Shown in pieces: positions 9,601 to 16,932 of a stretch of DNA of 64,000 bases (positions within the stretch are counted from its first letter, which is position 1; every line of letters starts with the position of its first letter). Under the pieces are notes generated by a model. That model had not been told where the DNA came from, did not search any database, and saw only the letters and a program-made list of their open reading frames with translations. The position numbers and the translations under genes are program-made. The DNA is taken from assembly GCF_000684975.1 (NCBI RefSeq), contig NZ_BAXZ01000030.1, positions 25,747 to 89,746 of the forward strand, given 5' to 3'. This DNA is from Paraburkholderia acidipaludis NBRC 101816 (lineage in GTDB: Bacteria > Pseudomonadota > Gammaproteobacteria > Burkholderiales > Burkholderiaceae).

Positions 9601-9801
9601 GTAGTAAATCACGCGGCCCGACATGTCCTGCGGCGACAGACCGTTATAGGTCCAGACGACCGCGACGACGGGAATTTTGATGTTCGGGAAAATGTCGGTG
9701 GGTGTTTTGACCACCGCCAGACCGCCGAACAGGACGATCAGTATGCTCATCACCACGAACGTCAACGGACGTTTCAGGGCGACCAGAACGATTGCGTTCA
9801 T
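6634..9801 (-). CDS. RND multidrug/solvent efflux pump, HAE-type inner-membrane transporter
   Basis: A 1055-residue proton-driven transporter with the two-fold repeat of RND pumps: 12 membrane segments and two large periplasmic loops. Family marks include the N-terminal helix, the periplasmic entry VVKTPTDIFPN, the TM4 pair of Asp in ILVDDATVMIEN (proton relay of the hydrophobe/amphiphile class rather than the metal class), and the late PVLMTALAMMIGMLP motif. It is the first structural gene of the cluster. Unusually, the pump precedes the adaptor; in classical acrAB-type operons the adaptor comes first. The response-regulator gene ends only 91 bases upstream on the same strand, suggesting a shared transcript. 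Likely substrates are small organic toxicants, but this is inference. Confidence 0.93.
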   Translation of the reverse strand: MNAIVLVALKRPLTFVVMSILIVLFGGLAVVKTPTDIFPNIKIPVVAVVWTYNGLSPQDMSGRVIYYYERSLTTTVENIEHIESQSLYGRGIVKIFFQPGTDIAAAQAQITSISQTVLKQMPAGITPPQVLSYNASSVPVLDLQVSAPGMTAAQVYDMASNLIRPQLVAVPGAAIPTPYGGAQLNVEIDLDQTKLLAHGLSATDVGKALAAQNVVLPAGDQKIGALDYMVQTNATPIQVDTFNNMPIKTVNGATVFLRDVAYVHRGSPPQINAVLVKGKQAVLIQILKSGDASTLSVVDGIKKALPGILRTLPPGVEIKPLNDASGFVKDSVREVVQEMITAAILTGLTVLLFLGSWRSTLIVATSIPLAILCSVLTLSWLGQTINVMTLGGLALAVGILVDDATVMIENIDTHLEAGAELEPGIIAAANQIVVPTFVATLCICIVWLPLFQLSGVAGYLFLPMAEAIVFAMIASFILSRTLVPTMAAWLLRGQVAEHAHGGGHSAPPGMFGRFQRGFEHAFSNFRDRYREVLTSVVGNRRRFVPIFALCAFGSLVLIMFLGRDFFPGIKSGEIDMHMRAPIGTRLEEASKLAVLVNGSIRQLLPGKVTNVLDNCGLPASGINEAYNSTGTIGPQDCDITISLASERSPVDDYRYTLRRELPKLYPGTQFTFLPGDITAKILNFGLPAPIDVQIAGRGQEANFAYAQKIAARLRKIPGATDVNIQQAFNEPTLKITASRSFASGLNLTEADIANNALATLSGSGQTAPTYWLDTSNGVSHLVNMQTPQNELESMNDLETIPIDTGTGTPDAQHAQLLGALSRITQMGTPLLATHYSILPAIDIFVSNQRRDLGGVYDDVQKIVNDMQGELPHGASVHLRGQAQTMSSAYAQLLGGLALSILLVYLVIVVNFQSWLDPFIIITALPAALAGIVWSLFVTHTTLSVPALTGAIMCMGTATANSILVVSFAREHLAQYGNAVEAAIEAGFSRIRPVLMTALAMMIGMLPMSFSNTQNAPLGRAVIGGLMFATFATLLFVPCVFALLHRDHQPSKEAQS

Positions 9802-9892
9802 TGGAACTCAGGAACGAAAGGGAAAGAATGGTCAGCAGGGAGCGCGGCTCGCGCCACGTGCAACCGCCGCATGCAACATTTCGGCGCCGCGC

Positions 9893-10570
9893 TCACTCCG
9901 CCAGCATGTAGCCGGAGCCACGAACTGTTTTAACGGCAGGACTGTCGCCTACCTTAGCGAGCTTGGTACGCAACCGGCTCACGTGTACATCGATCACATT
10001 GGTTCCCGGATCGAACCGGTAACCCCAGACCTCCTCGAAAATCATGGTCCGGGTCAGCACCTGCCCCGGGTGACGCAGCATGTACTCGAGAATGCGCAGC
10101 TCGGTAGGCAGCAGGTCGATCGTGGAGCGGTGGAACTGAGCCCGGCGCGAGATGAGGTCGAGCTCGAGGTCGCCCAGACTGAGCGAGGTCGCCGCCGGCG
10201 ACGACTGCCCGCTGCGCCGCAGCAGGACCTCGATGCGCGCGGCCATCTCCTCGGGCGAAAACGGCTTGACCAGATAGTCGTCCCCGCCCGCGCGCAGGCC
10301 CCGCACGCGTTCGTCGAGATTCGACATGGCGCTCAGGATCAGCACCGGCGTGTTGATGCCCACGCTGCGCATGGTCGTGAGCACGGCGAGCCCGTCCACG
10401 TCGGGCAGCGCGCGGTCGAGGGTCACGACGTCGTACGGGCCGGTCATGATCTTGGCGAGGCCAAGACGGCCGGTGGTCGCCGTTTCCACCTCGTGCCCGA
10501 ACGCGCAAAGAGATGTCTGGATCTCCTGCAATATCAGCTCGTCATCGTCTACAGAAAGTATCCGGGTCAT
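9893..10570 (-). CDS. OmpR/PhoB-family response regulator upstream of efflux operon
   Basis: A 225-residue regulator with an intact receiver: acidic cluster VDDDE, phospho-acceptor Asp52 (VVTLDRALP), Ser80 and Lys102 (YLVKPFSPEEM). A C-terminal winged helix follows (EYMLRHPGQVLTRTM, TNVIDVHVSRLR, VRGSGYML). I chose the ATG at 10570 (MTRILSVDDDE) because it begins exactly at the first receiver strand; upstream codons in frame add a non-conserved extension. No kinase gene adjoins it, so it is an orphan here. The pump gene follows after 91 bases on the same strand, which makes it a probable activator of its own efflux operon. It resembles the regulator fragment at bases 2-205. Confidence 0.9.
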   Translation of the reverse strand: MTRILSVDDDELILQEIQTSLCAFGHEVETATTGRLGLAKIMTGPYDVVTLDRALPDVDGLAVLTTMRSVGINTPVLILSAMSNLDERVRGLRAGGDDYLVKPFSPEEMAARIEVLLRRSGQSSPAATSLSLGDLELDLISRRAQFHRSTIDLLPTELRILEYMLRHPGQVLTRTMIFEEVWGYRFDPGTNVIDVHVSRLRTKLAKVGDSPAVKTVRGSGYMLAE

Positions 10571-10839
10571 GAGTCGCACATCTGGTAATGCGCAGCCGCG
10601 GCTGCTCAGGATCCTTGCGGCGCTGCAAGATAAACCGCCTCGCCGCCCTGTGATTCGGTGTGGCGCAATGATGCACGACAACACCTAACGCGCTATCGCC
10701 ACCTGGATTAAGTGTTGTTAATCTTTGCGCCCGTCGATGAACGATTCGCGACAAAAGTAGTATCAACGCATTTCGCTCAACGAAAATGCAAAACTGAATT
10801 TCATTTTTCGAAAGTTCCGCCGGGGCGCGGCGTCTTCGG
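10571..10839. other. Intergenic region upstream of the regulator-efflux operon
   Basis: 269 bases without a convincing gene. The right part (about 10700-10815) is AT-rich, consistent with the leftward promoter of the regulator. On the leftward strand CGCCG-CGCCC-CGGCG (about 10822-10836) can form a short hairpin after the stop of the 10840 gene. No clear operator was seen. Confidence 0.4.
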
Positions 10840-11235
10840 CTAGTTCACGCTCAGGCTACCCGGCGGCATCACGGGTCGATTGCCGATCTCGAGCAAACGG
10901 TGGGCGCTTGCCAGCGGAATCGCGAAACCCGCCCATCCGAACCCGCTATGCCGCAGGAAGAGCAGCACGCCCGCGAACGCCGGGTCGACGATCGTCTTCC
11001 AGCGCGGCTCGGTTTCGACGGGAAACTGCTGGTCGCGCGGCACCTGCGCCGGCACCGCCGGCAACAGCTCGGCCCGGGCCTGGCCGAGCGCCTCGATCAG
11101 TTCGCTGATCGAGGCCGGGTCGAGCAGCACCCGGCTATTGCCCAGCTTGAGCATGAGCGCATTCGCGCCGTACTCGTTGACGATTTCGAGCTCGACCCTG
11201 GATACGCTCGCGAAGCGAGGCTGCAGATCTAGCAT
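10840..11235 (-). CDS. Conserved hypothetical protein, paralogue of its upstream neighbour
   Basis: A 131-residue soluble protein beginning at ATG 11235 (MLDLQPRF), which overlaps the stop of the upstream gene by 7 bases and implies translational coupling. I do not recognise a named family. It shares an overall plan with the upstream protein. A first part has a short beta-strand run ending in a 'LD...ISELIEAL' helix. A second part has the motif FLRHSGFGWAGFA, matching FFRHEGLGWTGHA in the neighbour. No signal peptide or membrane segment is visible. Both are leftward and precede the response-regulator/efflux genes, with 269 bases between. Confidence 0.7.
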   Translation of the reverse strand: MLDLQPRFASVSRVELEIVNEYGANALMLKLGNSRVLLDPASISELIEALGQARAELLPAVPAQVPRDQQFPVETEPRWKTIVDPAFAGVLLFLRHSGFGWAGFAIPLASAHRLLEIGNRPVMPPGSLSVN

Positions 11236-11612
11236 GGCTTCGCTCCCTTGCGGTCCTTGCCCTCGATCGAGCGGACGGCCGCCCGCAGCTCGCCCAGCCA
11301 GCGCCTGCGCTGCCGATCGTCGAACGCGTGGCCGGTCCAGCCCAGGCCCTCGTGGCGAAAGAACACCACCGTTGCGTCGAAGAGGCGGGCCGGCTCGGCG
11401 TACCAGCACGGATCCAGCGCGACATGATAGCGGTGGCGCGGCTGCAGGCTGTCGGAGATCGGCGGTTTCATGGCGGACCGGTGCAGCGCCAGCTGCTCGA
11501 TCAGCTCCTCGACGCCCTCCCCGTCCAGCATGGTCACGTCGTCGCCCACCGTGAGCCTGAGACCACGGCGCCCGCCTTCGTCGACCCGTTCTATCCGCAG
11601 AGGTTGTTGCAT
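11229..11612 (-). CDS. Conserved hypothetical protein with FFRHEGLGW motif
   Basis: A 127-residue protein. The start at 11612 (MQQPLRIERVDE) is preceded by GAAGGCG. A longer frame continues upstream through the AT-rich promoter-like segment and is unlikely to be translated. The first half contains VGDDVTMLDGEGVEELIEQL and the second half FDATVVFFRHEGLGWTGHAFDD, both echoed in the next gene, so the pair arose by tandem duplication and diverged. The basic C-terminus (SIEGKDRKGAKPC) has a terminal Cys. Function unknown. It is divergent from the small secreted peptide at 11938. Confidence 0.7.
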   Translation of the reverse strand: MQQPLRIERVDEGGRRGLRLTVGDDVTMLDGEGVEELIEQLALHRSAMKPPISDSLQPRHRYHVALDPCWYAEPARLFDATVVFFRHEGLGWTGHAFDDRQRRRWLGELRAAVRSIEGKDRKGAKPC

Positions 11613-11937
11613 GAAAGATTCGCCTTCTGTGTGCCTGTCTGTTGGCAACAAGTTAGCGATTGGGCCTGCGCGGAACAATGTCTCGAACATTAAAACTCTT
11701 TTAGCCTCCCGTGCGGATTTGCCCGAAACCCCTGTGCAAGCGGCGTTGCGCAAGCGTCCTGCCCGCCATGGCGGCGCCGCGTTAACAAAGCTTAATCCTT
11801 AGTGCTATTGGTCTCCCGGTTAGCTCGACTAAGTTTGTCAATAGCGCAGCACCGAAAGCACCCACCCGGGCACTTCCGCTGCTTCGCCGCTCCGGCCTTT
11901 CCGGAGGGATTTCGCTCTACCGTCAGGAGGTTTCATC
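11613..11937. other. Divergent intergenic region with inverted repeat
   Basis: 325 bases between divergent genes, locally AT-rich around 11690 and 11790-11840. GCTATTG at 11804-11810 and CAATAGC at 11839-11845 form a widely spaced inverted repeat (28-base gap). The strong AGGAGG before 11938 belongs to the next gene. No open frame of note. Confidence 0.4.
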
Positions 11938-12069
11938 ATGAAGCTCGCCGCTATCGCCGCCATTCTGGGGCTTGCCATGGCGCTCTCCAGCCCCGTCCAC
12001 GCCGCCCGCTACCAGGTCTGCCACAAGGTCCTGCAGCACCACGACTGGGAAGAGCAGTGCGGTCCATGA
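11938..12069 (+). CDS. Small secreted His/Cys peptide, 43 aa
   Basis: The ATG at 11938 follows a near-perfect AGGAGG Shine-Dalgarno site with 7-8 base spacing. The product has a classical signal peptide (MKLAAIAAILGLAMALSSPVHA, cleavage likely after AHA/HAA). The mature peptide is about 21 residues, YQVCHKVLQHHDWEEQCGP, with two Cys and three His. It recalls the tiny 'CHKV...HHW...C' exported proteins found in Burkholderiaceae, but this comparison is from memory. The two Cys could form a disulfide or the His/Cys set could bind metal. The function is not known. It is followed by another small exported protein on the same strand. Confidence 0.65.
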   Translation: MKLAAIAAILGLAMALSSPVHAARYQVCHKVLQHHDWEEQCGP

Positions 12070-12199
12070 CGCCGGCTGGATTAAATAAATTTAACGTCAC
12101 GGATACTTCAATTTTCCTTACACGGTCTAACATGAATCTTGCGTTTGGGTGACCGGCCAGTAAGGTGGCCAGAGCAAGCGTGACTAACCGGAGGCAATT

Positions 12200-12523
12200 A
12201 TGAGGAATGCTACTCTTTTGGGCGCTGCAGCGATCGTACTGGGTCTGGGTTCGGCGTATGCGCCAGCAACGATGGCAGCACCGTTGACGGCACATGAATG
12301 CCAGTCCTATCCATTCGTGAAGTCCAATGGAGCCGTCACCCACAGGCAGCTGATGCGCGAATTGCGCGAGCTGGAGGCAGTCGGCTATGACCCGGCCCGG
12401 ATCGACGTCTACTATCCCTCGGACATCGAAAAAGCCGAAAGACGTCTCCACGCCAAATACGAGCGCGATTGCACGGGCGGCGCGGCCGGCGCCCAGACGC
12501 CTGGGACTGCACAAGGCCTGTGA
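12200..12523 (+). CDS. DUF4148 domain exported protein
   Basis: A 107-residue protein with a signal peptide (cleaved near TMAAP, about residue 27). The DUF4148 pattern follows: a helical stretch VTHRQLMRELRELEAVGYDPAR, then YYPSDIEKAERRLHAKYERDC. The family is nearly restricted to Burkholderiales; its members are periplasmic or surface proteins of unknown role, often in several copies per genome and stress-responsive. GGAGG precedes the ATG at 12200 with 5-base spacing. A promoter is likely in the AT-rich 12070-12180 segment. The variable tail is rich in Gly, Ala and Thr. Confidence 0.85.
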   Translation: MRNATLLGAAAIVLGLGSAYAPATMAAPLTAHECQSYPFVKSNGAVTHRQLMRELRELEAVGYDPARIDVYYPSDIEKAERRLHAKYERDCTGGAAGAQTPGTAQGL

Positions 12524-12571
12524 AGCCGGTTAGTCGAGCAGTGAATCGGGTAAATCGTAGTGCCCCGACCG

Positions 12572-12599
12572 CACGCCGCGCGAATTCCCGCGCGGCGTG
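12572..12599. terminator. Strong hairpin between convergent genes
   Basis: CACGCCGCGCG (12572-12582) pairs perfectly with CGCGCGGCGTG (12589-12599) over a 6-base loop. It lies between the DUF4148 stop (12523, rightward) and the DhaL stop (12637, leftward), so it probably ends transcription from both sides. No U-run on either strand. Confidence 0.6.
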
Positions 12600-12636
12600 T
12601 GTCGTGGCGTGCATCGTGGCGTAATTCGCACCGCCC

Positions 12637-13251
12637 TCATCCGCGCCACGCTTCGAGGAACCGCAGCCATGCGGTCGCGCCGGGATCGGCATGACCGGCG
12701 CTGCGTTCCTGCAGCCACCCCGCCCGCCCTTTCTTCGACTGCAGCGCCGCGGTTGCGCGCACCTGCTGCGCCGCCGTCGCGATCATCGCGTCGAGTTGCG
12801 CACGTTCGTCGCCGCTCGCCGTTTCGAGCGTGTCGAGACTCGGCACGAGCGCGTCGAGCACGGTCTTGTCGCCCGGCTGCGACTTGCCGCGCTCGGCAAT
12901 ACGCGCGGCCAGCGCCCTTCCTGCCGTCAATGCATCGGCCTTCCCGACATCGCGCCGGCCCGCCAGCGTCTTTGCCGCCGCCAGCATGCCGCCGCCCATG
13001 AGCGCGGCGAAGGTCGAGGGATTCGCGGTGGAGAACGCCTTGCCTATTGCCATCAGCACGTCGGAAACCGCGGCGTCCGCCGGCAGTTTCTCGATTGCCT
13101 CGGCCGCGGCCAGCGAACCCGCCTTGACGGTCACACCCAGATCGCCATCGCCGAGCGCCGCGTCGAGTTCGCGCAACTCCTCGGCGCACGCCGGCATCGC
13201 GCGCAATGTCCCGACGAGCCGGGCACGCAGTTCGTCCACGGTCAGGCTCAT
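12637..13251 (-). CDS. dhaL: Dihydroxyacetone kinase L subunit (DhaL-like)
   Basis: A 204-residue all-helical nucleotide-binding subunit. The three Asp that hold ADP-Mg are present in LDAALGDGDLGVTV (about residues 27-40). In the best-known DhaL proteins the next residue is His (GDGDHG); here it is Leu, so this is a divergent subclass. The glycine-rich ALMGGGMLAAAK region and the C-terminal KKGRAGWLQERSAGHADPGA match the DhaL/DAK2 family. It overlaps DhaK by 4 bases (ATGA) and is the last gene of the leftward sugar cluster. With DhaK it should transfer phosphate to a small ketose bound to DhaK. No PTS DhaM gene is present, so an ATP-dependent reaction is more likely. Confidence 0.88.
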   Translation of the reverse strand: MSLTVDELRARLVGTLRAMPACAEELRELDAALGDGDLGVTVKAGSLAAAEAIEKLPADAAVSDVLMAIGKAFSTANPSTFAALMGGGMLAAAKTLAGRRDVGKADALTAGRALAARIAERGKSQPGDKTVLDALVPSLDTLETASGDERAQLDAMIATAAQQVRATAALQSKKGRAGWLQERSAGHADPGATAWLRFLEAWRG

Positions 13252-14276
13252 CGCGCGCGCCCGTCGTCGACGCGCCAACCCTCGCGCCAGAACGGCGAGC
13301 GCACCGGCGCATCGAGCAGCGTGTCGAGCTCTTCGTCGAGCTGCATCACGGTAATCGATGCGCCCGCCATTTCGAGGCTCGTCACATACTCGCCGACATA
13401 CGCGCGCGCCACGCGCAGCCCCGCGGCGGCGACTTCGCGCGCCGCACGCCGGTAAAGCAGATACAGCTCTTCGAGCGGCGTGGCGCCGAGGCCATTGACG
13501 AGCAGCGCGACGCTCGAGCCGGCTTTCGCCTGCAGATCGCGCAGGATCTCGGTCGAGAGCCGCTCCGCAATCGTGTCCGCGCTCTCCAGCTTGCCGCGGT
13601 GCGTGCCGGGTTCGCCATGAATGCCGATGCCGATCTCCATCTCGCCTTCGGGCAGCGTGAACGTGGGCTTGCCGGCTGCCGGCAGGATCGTGGGCGACAG
13701 CCCCACCCCCATCGTGCGCGTGGCGCCGTTCGCCTTCGCCGCGATCCGCGCCACCTCGTCGAGCGTATCGCCGCGCTCGGCGGCGGCCCCCGCGCATTTG
13801 AAGCCGAACACCATGCCCGCCACGCCGCGCCGTTCGGACGCGCGCTCGGGCGGCGCGGACGCAACGTCGTCCGCCACGAGCACCGTGCGCGTTTCGATAC
13901 CGTCCGCATCGGCGAGGTCGGCGGCGAGGTCGAAGTTGAACACGTCGCCGCCATAGTTGCCGTACAGATAGAGCACGCCGGCGCCGCCCTGCACCGCCTT
14001 CGTGGCTTCGTAGATCTGCTCGGAAGACGGGGAAGAGAACACGTTGCCGACGGCCACGCCGCTCGCCAGCCCCTTGCCGACGTAGCCGAGAAAACCGGGC
14101 AGGTGCCCCGACCCGCCGCCCGTCACGATGCCGACCTTGCCCGCGCGCGGCGAATCGGCGCGCACCAGCGCGCGGCGGTCGGCGGTCACGGGCTTGAGCC
14201 AGCCCGGATGGGCAAGCAGCAACGCATCGATCATTTCGTCGACGAAATGATCAGGATGATTGATGATCTTTTTCAC
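13248..14276 (-). CDS. dhaK: Dihydroxyacetone kinase K subunit (DhaK-like ketose kinase)
   Basis: A 342-residue substrate-binding kinase subunit. The start is GTG at 14276, giving the typical MKKIINHPDHFVDEM. Conserved pieces are GGGSGHLPGFLGYVG, the NYGGDVFNFDLA loop and the covalent-substrate His220 in IGIHGEPG, whose side chain forms a hemiaminal with the ketose carbonyl in the family. The long C-terminus (VQLDEELDTLLDAPVRSPFW) resembles ATP-dependent or erythrulose-type DhaK homologues. It is coupled to dhaL and lies 62 bases after the ABC permease. In this cluster it could phosphorylate dihydroxyacetone or another short ketose released or imported alongside the main substrate. Confidence 0.9.
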   Translation of the reverse strand: MKKIINHPDHFVDEMIDALLLAHPGWLKPVTADRRALVRADSPRAGKVGIVTGGGSGHLPGFLGYVGKGLASGVAVGNVFSSPSSEQIYEATKAVQGGAGVLYLYGNYGGDVFNFDLAADLADADGIETRTVLVADDVASAPPERASERRGVAGMVFGFKCAGAAAERGDTLDEVARIAAKANGATRTMGVGLSPTILPAAGKPTFTLPEGEMEIGIGIHGEPGTHRGKLESADTIAERLSTEILRDLQAKAGSSVALLVNGLGATPLEELYLLYRRAAREVAAAGLRVARAYVGEYVTSLEMAGASITVMQLDEELDTLLDAPVRSPFWREGWRVDDGRAR

Positions 14277-14337
14277 GTCTCGCGTCTCCAGAATCGGCGG
14301 CAGGCACGCCGCCAGTCGGGGATGAAGCGGCGCGCGC

Positions 14338-15339
14338 CTAGCGCTTGCGCCGCTGGCTGAGCGCGTCGAGCAGCACGGCAGCGAGGATCACGCCGCCCTG
14401 GATGAACTGCGTCCAGAACGGATTGACGCCCAGCAGCGAGAGCCCGACGTTGATCACGCCGATCAGCACCACGCCGATAAACGTGCCGACAATCGAGCCG
14501 CGGCCGCCGGAGAGCGAGGTGCCGCCGATCACGATCCCGGCGATCACCTGCAGCTCCAGCCCGTTCGCCGCGGAGGGCAACGCGGAGTTGAGGCGCCCGG
14601 CCAGCACGATGCCGGCGATCGCGGCGGTCAGGCCGGCGAACGTATAGGTCAGGAAAATCACGCGATTCACGGGGATGCCGGCCAGCCGCGCCGCTTCCTT
14701 GTTACCGCCCACGGCAAACACCTGGTGGCCGAACGCGGTCTTGCGCAACAGCACGTGACCGCTCACGAACACCACCAGCATGACGAGCATCGGCATGGGC
14801 AGGCCCGCCAGAGTCTTCGCGCCGAACGAGGTGAACACGGAAGGGAAATCGAACTTCGTCTGCCCATCCGAGATGGCGAGCGTGAGACCGCGCCCCATCG
14901 CCATCATCGCGAGCGTGACGATGAACGGCACGAGGCGCAGCCACGCAATGGCGAAGCCGTTGAGCGCCCCCACCGCCGCGCCCGTGACGAGCGCAATGGC
15001 GAGACCCGCAATGCCGAGCCCGACCGCGCCGGGGCTCGCCCCCGCCATCACGGTGGCCGCCACCATGCCGGAAAGCGCGACGAGCGAGCCGACCGAAAGA
15101 TCGATGCCCGAAGTAATGATCACGAACGTGCCGCCCACCGCCGCAATGCCGACCACCGACACCTGCACCATGACGCTCGTGAGCGTGCTCGTGGTGAGAA
15201 ATTCGGGCGAGGCAACCGAAAGCGCGATGCAGATCAGCACGAGCGCCGCGATCAGCGGCCCGAGCCCGCTCCTCAACTGCCGCAGCACACGCTGCTGCAG
15301 GGTTTCCGAATCGTTCGCGGAAGCGGTGGTGGACGTCAT
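14338..15339 (-). CDS. ABC sugar transporter permease (RbsC family)
   Basis: A 333-residue inner-membrane permease. The start at 15339 (MTSTTASAND) overlaps the ATPase stop by four bases; the upstream-extended frame lies inside the ATPase gene. It has about ten hydrophobic segments and the RbsC family motifs: the ITSGIDLSVGS sequence, GxxxGxxNG (GAAVGALNGFAIAWLRLVPFIVTLAMM) and the EAA-like loop GGNKEAARLAGIPV. It forms the membrane pore of the importer together with the ATPase at 15336-16868 and the binding protein at 16933-18057. The C-terminus is a basic tail (SQRRKR). Confidence 0.93.
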   Translation of the reverse strand: MTSTTASANDSETLQQRVLRQLRSGLGPLIAALVLICIALSVASPEFLTTSTLTSVMVQVSVVGIAAVGGTFVIITSGIDLSVGSLVALSGMVAATVMAGASPGAVGLGIAGLAIALVTGAAVGALNGFAIAWLRLVPFIVTLAMMAMGRGLTLAISDGQTKFDFPSVFTSFGAKTLAGLPMPMLVMLVVFVSGHVLLRKTAFGHQVFAVGGNKEAARLAGIPVNRVIFLTYTFAGLTAAIAGIVLAGRLNSALPSAANGLELQVIAGIVIGGTSLSGGRGSIVGTFIGVVLIGVINVGLSLLGVNPFWTQFIQGGVILAAVLLDALSQRRKR

Positions 15340-16868
15340 GCTGCGACTCCGGTGGTGGCCCATTGAATGATCGTTTCCGAACTCGCGTCCTCGCGAGCCA
15401 GTTCGCCGACGATGCTGCCGCGATACATCACGAGCACGCGGTCGGACATGCCGAGCAGCTCGGGCAGTTCCGAGCTCACGAGCACGACGGCGGCGCCGGC
15501 GCGCGCCATCTCCACGATATCGGCATAGATCTCCGTCTTCGCGCCCACGTCGATGCCGCGCGTGGGCTCGTCGAGCAGGATCACGGCCGGCGACGTGGCG
15601 GTCGCGCGCCCGAGAATCACCTTCTGCTGGTTGCCGCCCGAGAGATTGCCCGTGGTTTGCAAAACCGACGGCGCTCGCACGCCAAAGCGCTCTGTCGCTT
15701 CGCGGGCGAGACGGCGCTTGCGCGCGGCGCTGACGAAGCCGCCGCGCACGAGCGCGCGCAGGCTGGAAAGCGCAATGTTTTCTTCGATGCTCGCGTCGAG
15801 CACGAGCCCTTCGAGCTTGCGGTCCTCGGCCGTGTAGACAATGCCTTCCCGCACGCCTTGCGCGGGCGAGTGCAGCGCAAGCTTGCGCCCGCGCAGCCAC
15901 AGTTCGCCGCCGGTGAGCGGCAGCGCGCCGCACAGCGTCTTCAGGAGCTCCGTGCGTCCCGCCCCGGCAATCCCGCCTATCCCCACGATCTCGCCGGCGC
16001 GCACGCTGAAACTCGCGCCGCGCAGCACGGGCGCGCTCGCCACGTTGCGCGCTTCGAGCACGACGTCGCCATACGCCCGCGGCTGCCACGGATAGAACGA
16101 GTCGAGATTGCGGGCCACCATGGCCTGCACGAGCGCGGGCTCGGTCCATTCGGACATGGGCCGCGCGCCCACCGTCGCGCCGTCGCGCATCACCACCGCG
16201 GAATCGGCCAGCTCGAACACTTCTTCGAGGTGGTGCGAAATGAAGATGATGCCCATGCCGGCCGCGCGCAAACGGCGTACCACCGCATAGAGATTTTCGA
16301 TGTCGTGGTGCTGCAGCGCGGCCGTGGGCTCGTCCATCACGAGAATGCGGGCGTCGCGCGCGAGCGCCTTCGCCACCTCCACGAGCTGGCGCTTGTTGAG
16401 CGGCAGATCGCCCACGCGCATCGAAGGAGACACGCCTTCCAGCCCCACCTGCGCCAGCGCCTCGCGCGCCGCGGCCTGCGCTTCGCGCTGCGCGAGAAAG
16501 CCATAGCGGGTGGGCATGCGGCCGAGGAAGAGATTCTCGGCCACCGTCATGTCGTTGACTAGCGAAAGCTCCTGATAGATCACGGCCACGCCCGCATCGA
16601 TCGCGGCCTGGGTGCCGCGCGCGAGCGGGCGTCCGTCGATCTCGATCGTGCCCTCGTCGGGCTCGTAGGCGCCGGAAAGCGTCTTGATCAGCGAGGACTT
16701 GCCCGCGCCGTTCTCGCCCACTATCGCCATCACGTGGCCTGCGTGCAGCTCGAGACTCACGCCGCGCAGCGCCTTCACGCCGGGAAAGCTCTTGACGATG
16801 CCGCTCATGCGCAACAGCGGCGAGTGCACCGTGGTTGCATGCAATGCTGAACCTGGTTCGCGTTTCAT
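15336..16868 (-). CDS. ABC sugar transporter ATPase, double nucleotide-binding domain (RbsA family)
   Basis: A 510-residue ATPase with two ABC cassettes. The first has Walker A GENGAGKSSL (about residue 51), a signature region with DLPLNKRQLVEVAKAL, and Walker B ILVMDEPTAAL. The second cassette has a weakened Walker A (GIAGAGRTELLK), a clear signature LSGGNQQKVILGRA and Walker B VILLDEPTRGIDVG, the usual RbsA asymmetry. It powers uptake through the RbsC-like permease encoded next. ATG at 16868; the gap to the binding-protein gene is 64 bases. Substrate specificity comes from the binding protein and is inferred from the neighbouring MtnK/MtnA/aldolase genes. Confidence 0.95.
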   Translation of the reverse strand: MKREPGSALHATTVHSPLLRMSGIVKSFPGVKALRGVSLELHAGHVMAIVGENGAGKSSLIKTLSGAYEPDEGTIEIDGRPLARGTQAAIDAGVAVIYQELSLVNDMTVAENLFLGRMPTRYGFLAQREAQAAAREALAQVGLEGVSPSMRVGDLPLNKRQLVEVAKALARDARILVMDEPTAALQHHDIENLYAVVRRLRAAGMGIIFISHHLEEVFELADSAVVMRDGATVGARPMSEWTEPALVQAMVARNLDSFYPWQPRAYGDVVLEARNVASAPVLRGASFSVRAGEIVGIGGIAGAGRTELLKTLCGALPLTGGELWLRGRKLALHSPAQGVREGIVYTAEDRKLEGLVLDASIEENIALSSLRALVRGGFVSAARKRRLAREATERFGVRAPSVLQTTGNLSGGNQQKVILGRATATSPAVILLDEPTRGIDVGAKTEIYADIVEMARAGAAVVLVSSELPELLGMSDRVLVMYRGSIVGELAREDASSETIIQWATTGVAA

Positions 16869-16932
16869 CCGTTCATCCTGCCCGCCGGCGCACGCCGCTC
16901 GCGCGTGCGCCGGGCGTGTTGATCGAAGCGCG

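Noticed and set aside
6658..9933. Very long rightward open frame (over 1000 codons) opposite the RND pump
   Set aside because: It is the antisense shadow of the pump gene. Its composition is dominated by Arg/His/Asp as expected from GC-rich third positions, and it matches no known family.
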